From Gaiellasilicea sp963731615 (lineage in GTDB: Bacteria > Actinomycetota > Thermoleophilia > Gaiellales > Gaiellaceae), in NCBI GenBank assembly GCA_963731615.1, contig CAVSWD010000001.1, positions 434,001 to 498,000 on the forward strand: a stretch of DNA of 64,000 nt, in the 5' to 3' direction. This document shows positions 46,677 through 57,695 of the stretch, one piece after another (the first letter of the stretch is position 1; the number at the start of each line of letters is the position of its first letter). Position numbers and translations under genes: made by a program. A model generated the notes under the pieces. It saw only the letters and a list, made by a program, of their open reading frames with translations, searched no databases and was not told where the DNA came from.

Positions 46677-49600
46677 ATGAGATTGCGTTCGCTGGGCGCC
46701 TTGGGTGCCCTCGTAGTACTCGCGGACATTGCTCCTGACAGTGTCCGCTTCGGGTGCCCCCGGCAACTCGGAGCGAAAGTCCTACATCGTGGTCATGGCC
46801 GACGAGCCGCTCGTCGCCTACGACGGCGACATCGCCGGCATTCCGGCCACGACGCCCGCACGCGGGGGAGAAGGTCGACACGACCTCGGCCGCGCTCGCA
46901 GGAGTACGCGCAGTACCTCGGCCGCCAGCACAACGAGTCCCTTGCGGACGCGGGTGTGTCGACTGCCGACAAGAACAACGACTATTCGGTCGCGCTGAAC
47001 GGCTACTCGGCGGTGATGACCGAGGCGCAGGCCGACGCGATCCGGCTCCAGAAGGGCGTCGTCCGCGTGATGGAGGACGAGCTCCAGCAGCCGACCACCG
47101 ACTCGAGCGGCACGTTCCTCGGGCTCACGCAGGCCGGCGGCGCGTATGCGTCCGGCGTCAATGGCAGCGGCGTCACCGTCGGCGTCATCGACACCGGCAT
47201 CTGGCCCGAGCACCCGAGCTTCAACGGCGCCGGCTTCTCCGGCGCCGGTCGGCAGCGTGGCTTCCGGGATCCCGTGCGAGTTCGGCAACACCGGCACCGT
47301 TCCGGGCCACCACAACGCGGACGACGCGCCGTTCACCTGCAACAACAAGCTGATCGGTGCCCGGCAGATGCTCAACACGTACCGCGACCTGATCGGCGCC
47401 GAGGACTTCGAGTTCGACTCGGCCCGCGACGACAACGGCCACGGGACGCACACCGCGTCCACCGCCGCAGGCAATGCGAACGTCGCTGCACAGACGTTCG
47501 GGATCCCGCGCGGGAACATCACCGGCATCGCCCCGCGCGCACACGTGATCGCCTACAAGGGCCTCGGCACGCTGGGCGGCTTCGCGTCCGACCTGACGGA
47601 GGCGATCGACCAGGCCGTCGCCGACGGCGTCGACGTGATCAACTACTCGATCGGCGGCGGCGCCAGCGTGACCGGCTCTGACGACATCGCGTTCCTGTTC
47701 GCAGCCAACGCGAACGTCTGGGTCGCTACGTCGGCCGGCAACTCCGGCAACGGTGCCGGCACGATCGGTGGCCCGGCCAACCTGCCGTGGGTGACCACGG
47801 TCGGCGCGAACACGCAGCTGCGCTCGTTCCAGGGCACGGTCGTGCTCCGGAACGGCGCCAGCTACAAGGGCGTCTCGATCGACCGAGGGCACGACCCAGA
47901 GGCAGATGGTCGACGCCGCGTTCAACGCCACCGGGCCCACGCCGGATCTGTGCGTTCCCGGCACGCTACTGCCGAACGTCGTCGGCAAGATCGTCCTCTG
48001 CCGCCGCGGCGTCATCGGTCGCGTCGCCAAGAGCGAGGCGGTCATGCTCGCGGGCGGCAAGGGGATGATCCTGTACGAGAACGACGACAAGGGCGACCTG
48101 ATGAGCGACTCCCACTTCGTGCCGACGGTGCACGTCGACAACACGCCGGGTCTCGCGATCAAGTCGTACATCAACTCGGGCCGCGGCGCGGCCGGTCGCT
48201 TGGACACCAAGCAGCTCGGTACCACGCCGTGGGCGCCGTCGATGACGTTCTTCAGCTCACGTGGTCCGAACACGATCACGCCTGACCTGATCAAGCCCGA
48301 CATCACCGCACCCGGCATCCAGATCCTGGCCGGCAACACGCCGAAGCCAGGCCCGGGCGCTCCGTCCGGTGAGCTGTTCCAGGCAATCGCCGGTACCTCG
48401 ATGTCCAGTCCGCACGTCGCCGGCATCTATGCCCTGCTCAAGCAGGCGAACGGTGCGAATCCGAACTGGAATCCGGGCGCGGCGAAGTCGGCGCTGATGA
48501 CGACGGCTGCCCAGAACGTTAAGGACAACGACCGGGTCACCCTGGCAGGGCCGTTCGCACAGGGTGCGGGTCATGCCAACCCGGGCAAGCCGGGGAGCGC
48601 AGGCTCGATGTTCCAGCCTGGCCTCGTCTATCGCACCACGGTCGGTGACCACGTCGCGTTCCTCTGCGGTTACGACCGGGCAATCGGAAGTGCGTTGCTC
48701 GGTGCCGCGTTCTGCGACGCCGCCGATGCCTCCGGCGCCTCGAAGGCGTACAACCTCAACCTCGCGTCGATCGGTGTCGCGAGTGTGGCCGGCTCCGAGA
48801 CGGTCCGGCGCACGGTGCGGAACATCAGCGGCGCGACCGCGACGTTCCAGTCCGCGGTGACGGCCCCGCCGGGCTACACGGCCGTCGTCTCGCCGACCAC
48901 CCTCACGCTGACGAACGGCGCAGGCGGCGACCTTCACCGTGACGTTCAACAACGTCTCGGCTCCGGTCGGCGAGTGGCGGTTCGGCTCGCTGACGTGGAC
49001 GTCGGGTGCGTACGTCGCCCGGAGCCCGATCGCCGTCAAGGGGTCGAAGTTCTCCGGCCCGACCGAGGTCAAGGGCACCGGTGCCAGTGGCAGCGTCAGC
49101 TTCCCGATCAAGTTCGGCTACACCGGTGCGTATGCAGCGGTGCCGAACGGCCTGACGGCGGCGACGCTGACGAACGCGACGGTCAAGCAGGATCCGGACC
49201 AGACGTTCGCACCGAGTGACGTCGGCAACGGCGCCACGCTGCACACGTTCAACCTCTCGAACGCGGGAGTCTTCCGGGTCGCGATTCCGCCGAGCGCCGT
49301 CGCGTCCTCCGGAGTCGACCTCGATGTGTTCGTCTACAACCCGAGCGATCAGCTCGTCGCCGCTAGCACGCTCGGCGGCACGGACGAAGAGGTGACGATC
49401 CAGGATCCGGCCAACGGCGCCTGGAAGGTGTACGTGCACGGCTGGCAGACGGTGACGCCCACTACGGCATACACGCTGTACAGCTGGGTGGTCCCGAACG
49501 CGTCCGGCGGCTCGCTGGTGGTCAACTCGCCACCGACGCCGACGTCCGCGACGCTCGGCACGACCGGAACGGTGCAGGCGAGCTGGACCGGCGCAGGCGG

Positions 49601-49691
49601 CACCTGGAACCTCGGTGCTGTCACGCACAAGGAAGGCGCTGCAGGCGCCACGCTCGGCCGCACCCTGGTCGAGGTGGACAACCGCCCGTAG
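46677..49691 (+). CDS. Large secreted subtilase with PA domain (six frameshifts)
   Basis: About 1,000 residues when corrected. ATG at 46677 with a GGGGAGA ribosome site, signal peptide, I9 propeptide (ERKSYIVVMADEP to VVRVMEDE), Asp in GVIDTGIWPEHPSF, His in NGHGTHTASTAAGN, Asn in TSAGNSGNGAG, a PA domain (GKIVLCRRGVIGRV) inserted before Ser in GTSMSSPHVAGI, then a Fn3-like and a PPC-like C-terminal domain. Frame changes near 46725, 46865, 46895, 47245, 47888 and 48930, each one extra base in a G/C run, with all catalytic residues kept. Probably functional. Confidence 0.85.
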
Positions 49692-49712
49692 CAATCGGCA
49701 GGGCGTGAACCG

Positions 49713-49744
49713 ACGAGAGGCCCCCGGCGACGGGGGCCTCTCGT
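49713..49744 (+). terminator. Terminator of the subtilase gene
   Basis: Perfect 13-bp stem ACGAGAGGCCCCC / GGGGGCCTCTCGT with a GGCGAC loop, followed by CTCTCT. Confidence 0.85.
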
Positions 49745-49749
49745 CTCTC

Positions 49750-49755
49750 TAGACT
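49750..49755 (+). promoter_or_regulatory. Leaderless -10 of the first APC-UspA gene
   Basis: TAGACT, 6 nt before the GTG at 49762. Confidence 0.5.
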
Positions 49756-49761
49756 CCGCCG

Positions 49762-51659
49762 GTGCCCAGCCGACGCAGACGGCAGGTCGAGCTCGAGCGC
49801 GTTCTCGGCACGCCCGCGCTCTTCGCCACGGCGTACGGCAACGTCGGCTCCTCGATCTACTACGCACTCGGCCTCACGGCCGTCTTCGCGCTCGGGCTGA
49901 CGCCGCTCGTCTTCGTCGTCGCCGGCGTGATCTTCGCGGCGACCGCCGCCACCTACGCCGAGGGAACCGTCCACTACCCCGAGGCCGGCGGTTCCTCCAG
50001 CTTCGCGCGCCACGCCTACAACGAGCTCGTCTCGTTCGGCGCTGCCTGGGCGCAGATGCTCGTCTACATCGTCACGGTCGCCACGTCGGCGTTCTTCGTT
50101 CCCGCACTACCTCTCGATCTTCTGGGAGCCGCTGCGCTCTAACCCGTGGGACATCGTCGGCGGCGCGATCGTGATCGCCGCGCTCGTCGTCTTGAACATC
50201 GTCGGCGTCCAGGAGGCGGCAAAGCTCTCGATCACGCTGGCCGTCGTCGACTTCGCGACGCAGGTCCTGCTGGTGGCGCTCGGCTTCGTGCTCGTCTTCA
50301 GCCCCGAGATCCTGGTCGACAACATCCACTGGGGCGTGGCGCCGACTTGGTCGAACCTCGCGATCGCAGTCCCCGTCGCCATGCTCGCCTACACGGGGGT
50401 GGAGACCGTCTCGAACCTCGCCGAGGAGGTGCGCGACCCGGTCAAGAACGTCCCGGATGCCTACAAGCTGGTCGCGTACGCGGTCTTCGCGATCTACTTC
50501 ACGCTGCCGCTGATCGCGCTCTCGGCCCTGCCGGTCGAGGTGATCGACGGCGAGCTGACGACGCTGCTGGCGCTGCCGCCGGAGGAAGGCGGGTACGCGA
50601 ACGATCCCATCCTCGGCGTCGTTCAGAACCTCGGCGTCGAGGGCGGGCTGCTCGAGGCGCTCGAGATCTACGTCGGCATCCTCGCCGCGACGATCCTCTT
50701 CATCGCCACGAACGCGGGTGTGATCGGCGCCTCCCGGATCACCTACTCGATGGCGACGTACCGCCAGATCCCGGAGATCTTCCGGCGGCTGCACCCGCGC
50801 TTCAAGACCCCGTGGCTCTCGATCCTGCTCTTCGCCGGGATCGCGCCGATCGCGGTGATCCTGCCCGGTGACGTCAATTTCGTCGGGACGCTCTATTCGT
50901 TCGGCGCGACTCTCTCCTTCACCGTCGCCCATGCTTCGCTGATCCGGATGCGGATGCGCCCGAGCGGTGACGAGCTCCTCTACCGCGCTCGCCCGAATCT
51001 GCGGCTCGGCGGCATCGACTGGCCCCTGTTCGCGATCTTCGGCGGGATCGCCACCGGGGTCTCGTTCTTGGTCATCGTCGTCCAGAACCCGACCACCCGG
51101 TGGGTCGGGCTCGGCTGGATCGCGGCCGGCTTCGTCGCGTTCGCGGTGTATCGCCGCCGCGTCGTGCACGAGCCACTCCGTGCCACGGTCAAGGCGCCGC
51201 CGGCCTACGGGCCTGCCCTGGCGCTCGAGTACAGGCGGCTGCTCGTGCCCGTGCTGCCGGGACAGGCTTCGGACGACGCGTTCGACATCGCCGCCAGCCT
51301 CGCCGCGGAGCGCGGGCTCGCAGATCATCGCGGTCAACGTGATCGAGATCCCGCTCGACCGGCCGCTCGCAAGCGATACCACCGAGCTGGAGCAGCTGGC
51401 GGACCGCGAGCTCGACGAGGCCCGCGCGATCGGCGACTCGTACGGCGTCCACGTGATCCCACGACTCTTGCGCGGCCGCAGCGCAGGCGCCGCGATCGTC
51501 GAGGAGGCAGAGCGCCGCGGCACCGAGATCATCGTCATCGGCGCCCCGAAGAAGGACATCGGCATGCGCAAGCGCGCGGTCTTCGGGAACACCGTCGACT
51601 ACGTGCTCAAGAACGCTCCCTGCCGCGTGATGGTGACCGCCTCGACGGAGGCGTCGTGA
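49762..51659 (+). CDS. APC-superfamily permease with C-terminal UspA domain (two frameshifts)
   Basis: About 630 residues: APC transporter core (AYGNVGSSIYYALGL, YAEGTVHYPEAGGSSSFARHAYNE, TGVETVSNLAEEVRDP) and, after position 51230, a cytoplasmic universal-stress domain (YRRLLVPVLPGQ, IVIGAPKKD, CRVMVTAS). Frames break near 50104 (extra C) and 51325 (extra G). Called amino-acid permease by similarity, but its place beside TrkA/TrkH genes leaves K+ transport possible. First of two paralogues. Confidence 0.85.
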
Positions 51660-51832
51660 AGCTCTACCGGAGCGCCGTCGCGGTGCTCGCGCTGCTCTTC
51701 GTCGGGATCGGCGTCGCGCTCCTCGCCGTCACGGCGGCGAACGGAGGCGGCGTGCTCGGGTTCCTGCTCGGCGGGCTCTTCATCGCGCTCGGCGTCGGCC
51801 GCATCACGCTGCTGCGGCGGGGCGGCCGCTGA
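51656..51832 (+). CDS. Very small two-helix membrane protein
   Basis: 58 residues, GTG at 51656 overlapping the permease stop (GTGA), ending on the next permease's start (TGATG). Two hydrophobic helices and a short basic tail, no family. Tight coupling with both permeases suggests a subunit or regulator of theirs. Confidence 0.65.
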   Translation: MKLYRSAVAVLALLFVGIGVALLAVTAANGGGVLGFLLGGLFIALGVGRITLLRRGGR

Positions 51833-53691
51833 TGGCCAGGAAGCTCAGCGGCTTCCAGCGCGTGCTCGACGCGCCCGCGCTCTTCTCGGTCGCCTACGGC
51901 GAGATCGCCTCGTCGCTCTACTTCGCGCTCGGGATCGTCGCCGCCTACGCGCTCGGGCTGACGCCGGTCGTCCTGCTCGGCGCCGGGGTCTTCTTCCTGA
52001 TCGTCTCGCTCTCGTACGCCGAGGGGACGGCGGCGATCCCGGAGACCGGCGGCGCGGCGACGTTCGTCCGGCGCGCGTACAACGACGTCCTCGGCTTCCT
52101 GACCGGCTGGGTGCTCTTCCTCGACTACCTGATCGTGATCGCGCTCTCGGCGGTGTTCCTGCCGCACTACCTCGGGCACGGCGCTCGGGTGGGCTGGCTG
52201 CAGCGAGTCGCCCGGCGACCTCGTCGTCGCGGTGCTCGTGATCGTCGCGATCGCCGTCGTCCGCCTCGCGCGCCGCTCGCAGCTGCACACGGTCGGGCTC
52301 GCCGTCGCGGGGCTCGACCTGGCGACGCAGCTCCTGCTCGTCATCCTCGGTCTGGCGCTCCTCTTCTCGCCCGACGTGCTGACGGAAGGGAACTCGCTCG
52401 GGACCTCGCCGACCTGGGACGACCTGGCCTTCGCGTTCCCGCTCGCGCTGCTCGCCTTCACCGGCCTGGAGACGGTCGCGAACCTGGCCGAGGAGACGCG
52501 CGAGCCCGGTCGCACGTTGCCGCGCAGCCTCTTCTCGGCGATCGGCCTCGTCGTCGATCCTGACCGTCGCTCGTCGCCGTCGGTCGGGCTCTCGGCCTTT
52601 CCGGTCGAGAACGGCGAGACCGCACTCGGCGAGGAGTGGCTCAAGGCGCCGCTGGCCGGGATCGTCGAGGCGCTCGGCGGACTCGCTGCCGGGCTGGGGA
52701 GCCGACGCGCTGCGCGTCTACGTCGGCCTGACGGGCGCGCTCGTCCTGTTCGCGGCCGCGACGACCTCGATCTCGGGCTTCACCCGGCTCGCGTTCTCGC
52801 TCGGCGAGCACCGGCAGCTGCCGCGCAGCTTCGGACGCCTGAACCGGCGGACGCTCGTCTCGCCGCAGGCAATCGTCGCCGCGGCCGCGATCTCGATCGC
52901 GCTCGTGATCGCGACCGCCTTCGCCGAGGACGACGTCGTCTTGCTCGCAAGCCTCTACTCGTTCGGCATCCTGCTCGCGTTCGCCGCCGCGCAGCTGGCG
53001 GTCGTCAAGCTCCGGTTCACCGAGCCCGATCTGCCACGGCCGTTCCGCGCGCCCGTGCTCGCGCCGCTCGTGGGCGCGCCGCTCGCGATCGCGTTCTGGG
53101 TCGTCGCGATGGTCACGCACCCGGCCGCGCGGTACGCAGGCCCGGCCTGGCTGGCGCTCGGCTGCGTCGTCTACTTCCTCGTCCGCCGGCGAGAGCATGC
53201 CGGCTTCTTCGCGGAGGTCGATCCGATCGACGAGCTGCCACCGGGCGCGGACTTTCGGCGGATCCTCGTGCCGATGAAGCTCGGACCGATCGGCGAGGAG
53301 ATGGTCGGCAACGGCGATCGCGCTCGCGAAGGAGCGTGAGGCGAGCGTCGACGCGGTCTTCGTCATCCTGGTGCCGCTCGACCAGGCCCTCGACGACCCG
53401 CTGCACGACCTCGAGGAGCAGGCGGCGGCATCGCTCGCCGAGGCGACGCTCCTGGGCGAGGAGCACGAGGTGCGGGTCGAGCCGTTCACCGTCCGGGCCC
53501 GCTCGATCGGCCGGGCGATCGTCGAGCAGGCCGTCGAGCGCGACTCCGACCTGATCGTGCTCGGCTCTTCGCCCCGCTGGCGGCGGCAGTCGGCATTCTT
53601 CTCGCCGACGGTCGACTACGTCCTGCGCACGGCACCGTGTGAAGTGCTCGTCGTCGCGTTCCCGCAGGGTGTCCTGGAAGACGTAGTCTGA
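51832..53691 (+). CDS. APC-superfamily permease with C-terminal UspA domain (several frameshifts)
   Basis: About 618 residues, paralogue of 49762-51659: FSVAYGEIASSLYFALG, SYAEGTAAIPETGGAATFVRRAYND, LETVANLAEETREP, then a UspA domain from about 53255 (RRILVPMKLGPIG, LIVLGSSPRWRRQSAFF, CEVLVVAFP). Frames break near 52185, 52700 and 53305 (each one extra G) and three times within 52553-52590. Function as above. The TrkA gene starts 4 bp after its stop. Confidence 0.82.
53684..53689 (+). promoter_or_regulatory. Leaderless -10 of the TrkA-N gene
   Basis: TAGTCT, 6 nt before the GTG at 53696, inside the end of the permease gene. Confidence 0.45.
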
Positions 53692-53695
53692 GGCC

Positions 53696-54124
53696 GTGAA
53701 ACTCGTGGTGATCGGGTGCGGCAGGGTCGGCTCCGCCGTGGCGAAAGAGCTGGCGGGCGACGGCTGGGACGTGACGGCGATCGACGAGCAGGAGGAGGCG
53801 CTGTCGCGCCTCGGCGCGCGCTGGTCCGGCGGCTTCGTCGTCGGCCACGGAATGGATGCGGAGATCCTGCGCCGCGCCGGGGTGCCGGATGCCGACGCGG
53901 TCGTCGTCGCCACGAGCGGCGACAACACGAACCTCGTCATCGCCCAGGTCGTCGAGAAGCGGTGGGCGATCCCGTGCGTCGTCGTCCGCGTCCTCGATCC
54001 TGCCCGGGCCGAGTTCTATGCGGCGAGGGGGATGCGCACGATCTGTCCGACCCAGACGGCGATCTCGGCGCTCGCCACAGCCGTCCGCAAGGAAGCCCCG
54101 GCCCCCGAGGAGGCCACTGCCTGA
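53696..54124 (+). CDS. TrkA/RCK N-terminal-domain potassium regulator
   Basis: 142 residues with the NAD-binding RCK fold (VIGCGRVGSAVAKEL, GHGMDAEILRRAGVPDAD, VVVATSGDNTNLVIAQV). No RCK-C domain. Forms a pair with the next gene, whose ATG overlaps its stop. Likely gates a K+ channel or transporter such as TrkH or the permeases upstream. Confidence 0.85.
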   Translation: MKLVVIGCGRVGSAVAKELAGDGWDVTAIDEQEEALSRLGARWSGGFVVGHGMDAEILRRAGVPDADAVVVATSGDNTNLVIAQVVEKRWAIPCVVVRVLDPARAEFYAARGMRTICPTQTAISALATAVRKEAPAPEEATA

Positions 54125-54787
54125 TGTACACGATCGTCGCCGGCGGCGGCAAGGTCGGCTCGAACGTCGCCCGCTCCCTGCTCGGGATGGGGCACGAAGT
54201 GACGCTGATCGAGCAGCGTCCCTACCGCTACGAGCAGCTCCAGGACGAGTTCGAGCACCAGGTCCTGCTCGGCGACGCGACCGAGCTGCACGTGCTGGAG
54301 CGGGCCGGGATCGCGCGGCCGCCGGAGCTCGTGCTCGGCGTCACCGGCGACGACGAGGACAACCTGATCATCTGCCAGATCGCCCGCGAGGGCTACAGGG
54401 TGGAGAAGGTGATCGCGCGCGTCAACGATCCCCGCAACCAGGAGCACTTCGACCTGCTCGGGATCACTCAGACGGTCTGCGCGACGGCGAACGTGCTCGG
54501 GCTCGTCGAGCACGAGGTCCCGGAGCACGGCTTCGTCCATCTGCTCGAGCTGCGCAAGGAGAATCTGGAGATCGTCGAGCTCCAGATCGATCGCGACTCT
54601 CCCGCCGCCGGCAAGCGGGTCGCCGGGGCTGACGCTCCCGGAGGGAGCACGAGTGATCTCGGTGCTGCGGAACGGCCGCTCTCAGCTCGTCGAGGACGGG
54701 ACGGTGCTCCGGCCGGGCGACCAGGTGCTGGCGGTGCTGCAGCCCGGGATCGAGGACGAGCTCCGCAAGGTCCTGCTGAAGCGCTAG
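54124..54787 (+). CDS. TrkA/RCK potassium regulator (one frameshift)
   Basis: About 220 residues: RCK-N (IVAGGGKVGSNVARSLL, GDATELHVLERAGI, GVTGDDEDNLIICQIA) and RCK-C (ELQIDRDSPAAGKRVAG, then LPEGARVISVLRNGRSQLVEDG). An extra G near 54625 (GGGG) breaks the frame between them. Coupled to the previous gene, and converges with trkH 7 bp later. Confidence 0.88.
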
Positions 54788-54794
54788 GAGCGTC

Positions 54795-56330
54795 CTAGGC
54801 GTTGCGCCAGTAGTGGCGCGAGAGCAGGACGACGATCGGGATCACCTCGAGGCGTCCGAGCCACATCAGCCCGATCATCACGAGCTTCGAGAAGTCGCTG
54901 AAGGGCTCGAAGGAGCCGAGCGGGCCGCCGACGCCGAAGGCCGGCCCGATGTTCCCCAGCATGCTCGCCGAGACCGAGACGGCGTCGAAGGGCGAGAGCA
55001 CGAGGCCCGAGCGGGCTGCATCGATCGCGAGCAGTGCCGCTCCGAGGATGAAGATGCCGATGTAGATGAGGATGAAGGAGGAGACCGCGCGGAGGGTGCG
55101 CTCGTCGACGACGCGGCGGTTGAGCCGCACCGGTAGGACGATCTCCGGGTGCAGCGTCTGGTCGATCTCGCGGCGGAGGACTTTCCCGATCAGCAGATGC
55201 CTCACGACCTTTACCGACCCGGTCGTCGAGCCCGCCGAGCCGCCGACGAACATCAGGCCGACGATCGTCATCAGCGCCAGGGTCGGCCAGGTGTTGTAGT
55301 CCGCGACCGAGAAACCTGTCGTCGTCATCGTCGAGACGGCGGTGAAGATGCCGATCCGGAAGGTGCCGCCGTCCGGAAAGACCCCCTCGCTCCAGAGCTC
55401 GCCGACGATCAGGATCGCGCCGAGCGTGAGCAGCGCGACGTAGAGGCGAAGCTCCTGGTCGCGCGACGCGGACCGTGGCTGCCTGCGCACGATCGCCCGA
55501 TACATCAGCGCGAAGTTGATTCCGCCGAGGATCATGAAGACGACGATCACCCACTGCGTCGCGGGCGCGAAGCTCTCGAGTGAGTCCACTTTGGTCGAGA
55601 ACCCCGCCGTCGGGATCGTCGTGAGAGCGTGCGCGAGCGCCTGGAAGGGCGTCATCTCGTCGTCGACGCCGCTGAAGCCCAGTGCGGCCAGGATCGCGAA
55701 GAGCACCAGGGTCAGCCCGATGTAGAGGATCCAGACGCGCCGGGCGGTGTCGCGGATGCGCGTGCTGAGCGTCTCGATCTCGGGGCCGGGCATCTCGTGC
55801 TCGAGCAGCTGCCTGCCGCCGACGCGCAGCCGCGGCAGGACCGCGAGCGCGAGCACGATGATCCCGATCCCGCCAAGCCATTGCGTGAACTGACGCCAGA
55901 GGGCAAGGCCGCGCGGGAGGGCCTCGACGTCGACGACGATCGAGCCGCCCGTCGTGCTGAAGCCGGACATGCCCTCGAAGTAGGCGTTCATCGGGCTGCT
56001 GACCTGAGCGTCTCCCGAGAACAGGTACGGAAGCGCCCCGAGCGCGGCGGCCGCCAGCCAGGTGAGCGCGACGACGAGGAAGCCTTCCCGCGTTCCGAGC
56101 CGATGCTCGCCGCGCATCGTCACTGCGAGCGTAGCGCCGAGCCCGCCCATGAGCGCACCGGCGGCCAGGAAGGGCCAGGGCGACTCGTGGTAGCCGACGG
56201 CGACGGCGGCGGGGACGAGCGTCGCGGCGCTCAGATAGGCGATCAGCATCCCGACGACGCTCAACGCGCCGCGAACGTCCACAGCGAGGAATGGCGGCCG
56301 GTGCTCGCGGCCGCGCCGGGCCGTACTCAC
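54795..56330 (-). CDS. trkH: Trk-type potassium uptake protein TrkH
   Basis: Pore-forming K+ transporter. 511 residues with four pore loops carrying selectivity glycines: SGFSTTGGS, TIPTAGFST, STMTTTGFS and SASMLGNIGPAFG. GTG at 56330 overlaps the trkA stop, so trkA-trkH are one operon. Confidence 0.93.
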   Translation of the reverse strand: MSTARRGREHRPPFLAVDVRGALSVVGMLIAYLSAATLVPAAVAVGYHESPWPFLAAGALMGGLGATLAVTMRGEHRLGTREGFLVVALTWLAAAALGALPYLFSGDAQVSSPMNAYFEGMSGFSTTGGSIVVDVEALPRGLALWRQFTQWLGGIGIIVLALAVLPRLRVGGRQLLEHEMPGPEIETLSTRIRDTARRVWILYIGLTLVLFAILAALGFSGVDDEMTPFQALAHALTTIPTAGFSTKVDSLESFAPATQWVIVVFMILGGINFALMYRAIVRRQPRSASRDQELRLYVALLTLGAILIVGELWSEGVFPDGGTFRIGIFTAVSTMTTTGFSVADYNTWPTLALMTIVGLMFVGGSAGSTTGSVKVVRHLLIGKVLRREIDQTLHPEIVLPVRLNRRVVDERTLRAVSSFILIYIGIFILGAALLAIDAARSGLVLSPFDAVSVSASMLGNIGPAFGVGGPLGSFEPFSDFSKLVMIGLMWLGRLEVIPIVVLLSRHYWRNA

Positions 56331-57652
56331 AGTGCCCGCTCGACCTCCGCCACCCGTTTCGACTCGGTGAAGATGATCGCGCGGTCGCCGGGCCGCAGGA
56401 CGTCGTCGCTGTGCGGGAAGACGGCCTTGCCGTCACGGACGATCGCGCCGATCAGCGCGCCTCTGATCGGCATCTCGCGGAACGTCTTGCCGGCGTACTC
56501 GCTGCCCGCGCGCGTGGTGATGTCGAGCACCTCGAACCGGTCGCCCTCGAGCATCGCCACCTGCTGGGTGCGCGGGTCGTGGGCAAAGCGGACGATCTCT
56601 TCGGCCGTGACCTGGCGCGGATTGACGGTCACGTCGATCCCGGCGTGCTCGAACACCTCGACGGACGACGAGTCGTGGACGATCGAGACCGTGAACCTCG
56701 CGCCGTGAACCTTGGCGAGCGCTGCCGCGAAGTGGTTCTTCATGTCGTCGCGCATGGCGAAGATGGCGACCTGGGCGTCGGCGATCCGCTCGCGCTCGAG
56801 GAAATCCGGGTCGAATCCGGTGGCGTGATAGACGCGCGCGTGGCGCAGCTCGTCCGAGACGACGCGGGCCCGTTCCCGGTTGGCCTCGATCAGCCGGACG
56901 CCGATCCCCTGCTCCAGCAGCAGCCGGGCAACAGCGGTCCCGGCGCGGCCGGCTCCGAAGATGACGACATCGCGCACCTTCCCGGTACCCGGCGCGATCA
57001 GCTCGCCCCACGACTGCGCCGCCTGCGGCGAACCGATCACCACGATCCGGTCGCCGGGGCGGATCACCTCGTCACCGCGCGGGATCACGACCTCGTCGCC
57101 GCGGATGATCGCCGCCACGCGCGAGTCGGCGGGGATCCGCGCTTCACGGAGCGACTCGCCCGTGAGGCTGGGGTCGCTGCGGTCGTCGACGTCGAACTCG
57201 ACCAGCTGGACCTGCCCTTCGGCGAACACGTCCGTCTGTCGCGCGGCGGGGACGCCGATCGTCCGGGAGATCGCGTACGCCGTCTCGACCTCGGAGGAGA
57301 CGATGAAGTCGACGTCGAGCTGCCCCTCGCGCCACACCTCCAGGTACTCCGGGTTCGAGGTGCGGACGAGAGTGGTCGTCCGCGGCGAGCAGGCCTTCGA
57401 GATCATCGCCGAGACGATGTTCGACTCGTCGCGCGAGGTACAGGCGATCAAGAGGTCGGCCCGGGCGATGCCGGCCTCGGACAGGATCCGGCGGCTCGCG
57501 CCGTTGCCTTCCACCGTGGAGACGTCGTAGCGCTGCGCGATCGCAGCGAGCCGCTCCTCGTCCAGGTCGAAGACCGTCAGCTCGTGCTCGTCGTGCAGGG
57601 CCTGGACGATCGTCGCGCCGACCTGCCCTGCTCCGACGACGAAGATTCTCAC
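56327..57652 (-). CDS. trkA: Trk system potassium regulator TrkA (tandem RCK)
   Basis: 441 residues with two RCK repeats: IFVVGAGQVGATIVQAL (residues 2-18) and DVVIFGAGRAGTAVARLL, each followed by an RCK-C domain. Binds NAD(H) and controls TrkH. The GTG at 57652 has a -10 (TAACCT) 7 nt upstream. It is the first gene of the trkA-trkH operon. Confidence 0.95.
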   Translation of the reverse strand: MRIFVVGAGQVGATIVQALHDEHELTVFDLDEERLAAIAQRYDVSTVEGNGASRRILSEAGIARADLLIACTSRDESNIVSAMISKACSPRTTTLVRTSNPEYLEVWREGQLDVDFIVSSEVETAYAISRTIGVPAARQTDVFAEGQVQLVEFDVDDRSDPSLTGESLREARIPADSRVAAIIRGDEVVIPRGDEVIRPGDRIVVIGSPQAAQSWGELIAPGTGKVRDVVIFGAGRAGTAVARLLLEQGIGVRLIEANRERARVVSDELRHARVYHATGFDPDFLERERIADAQVAIFAMRDDMKNHFAAALAKVHGARFTVSIVHDSSSVEVFEHAGIDVTVNPRQVTAEEIVRFAHDPRTQQVAMLEGDRFEVLDITTRAGSEYAGKTFREMPIRGALIGAIVRDGKAVFPHSDDVLRPGDRAIIFTESKRVAEVERAL

Positions 57653-57659
57653 GCGCGGG

Positions 57660-57665
57660 AGGTTA
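57660..57665 (-). promoter_or_regulatory. Leaderless -10 of trkA
   Basis: TAACCT on the minus strand, 7 nt before the GTG at 57652. Confidence 0.5.
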
Positions 57666-57695
57666 CTCCGCGCGTCGGCGCAGGCTGCGGCTATC

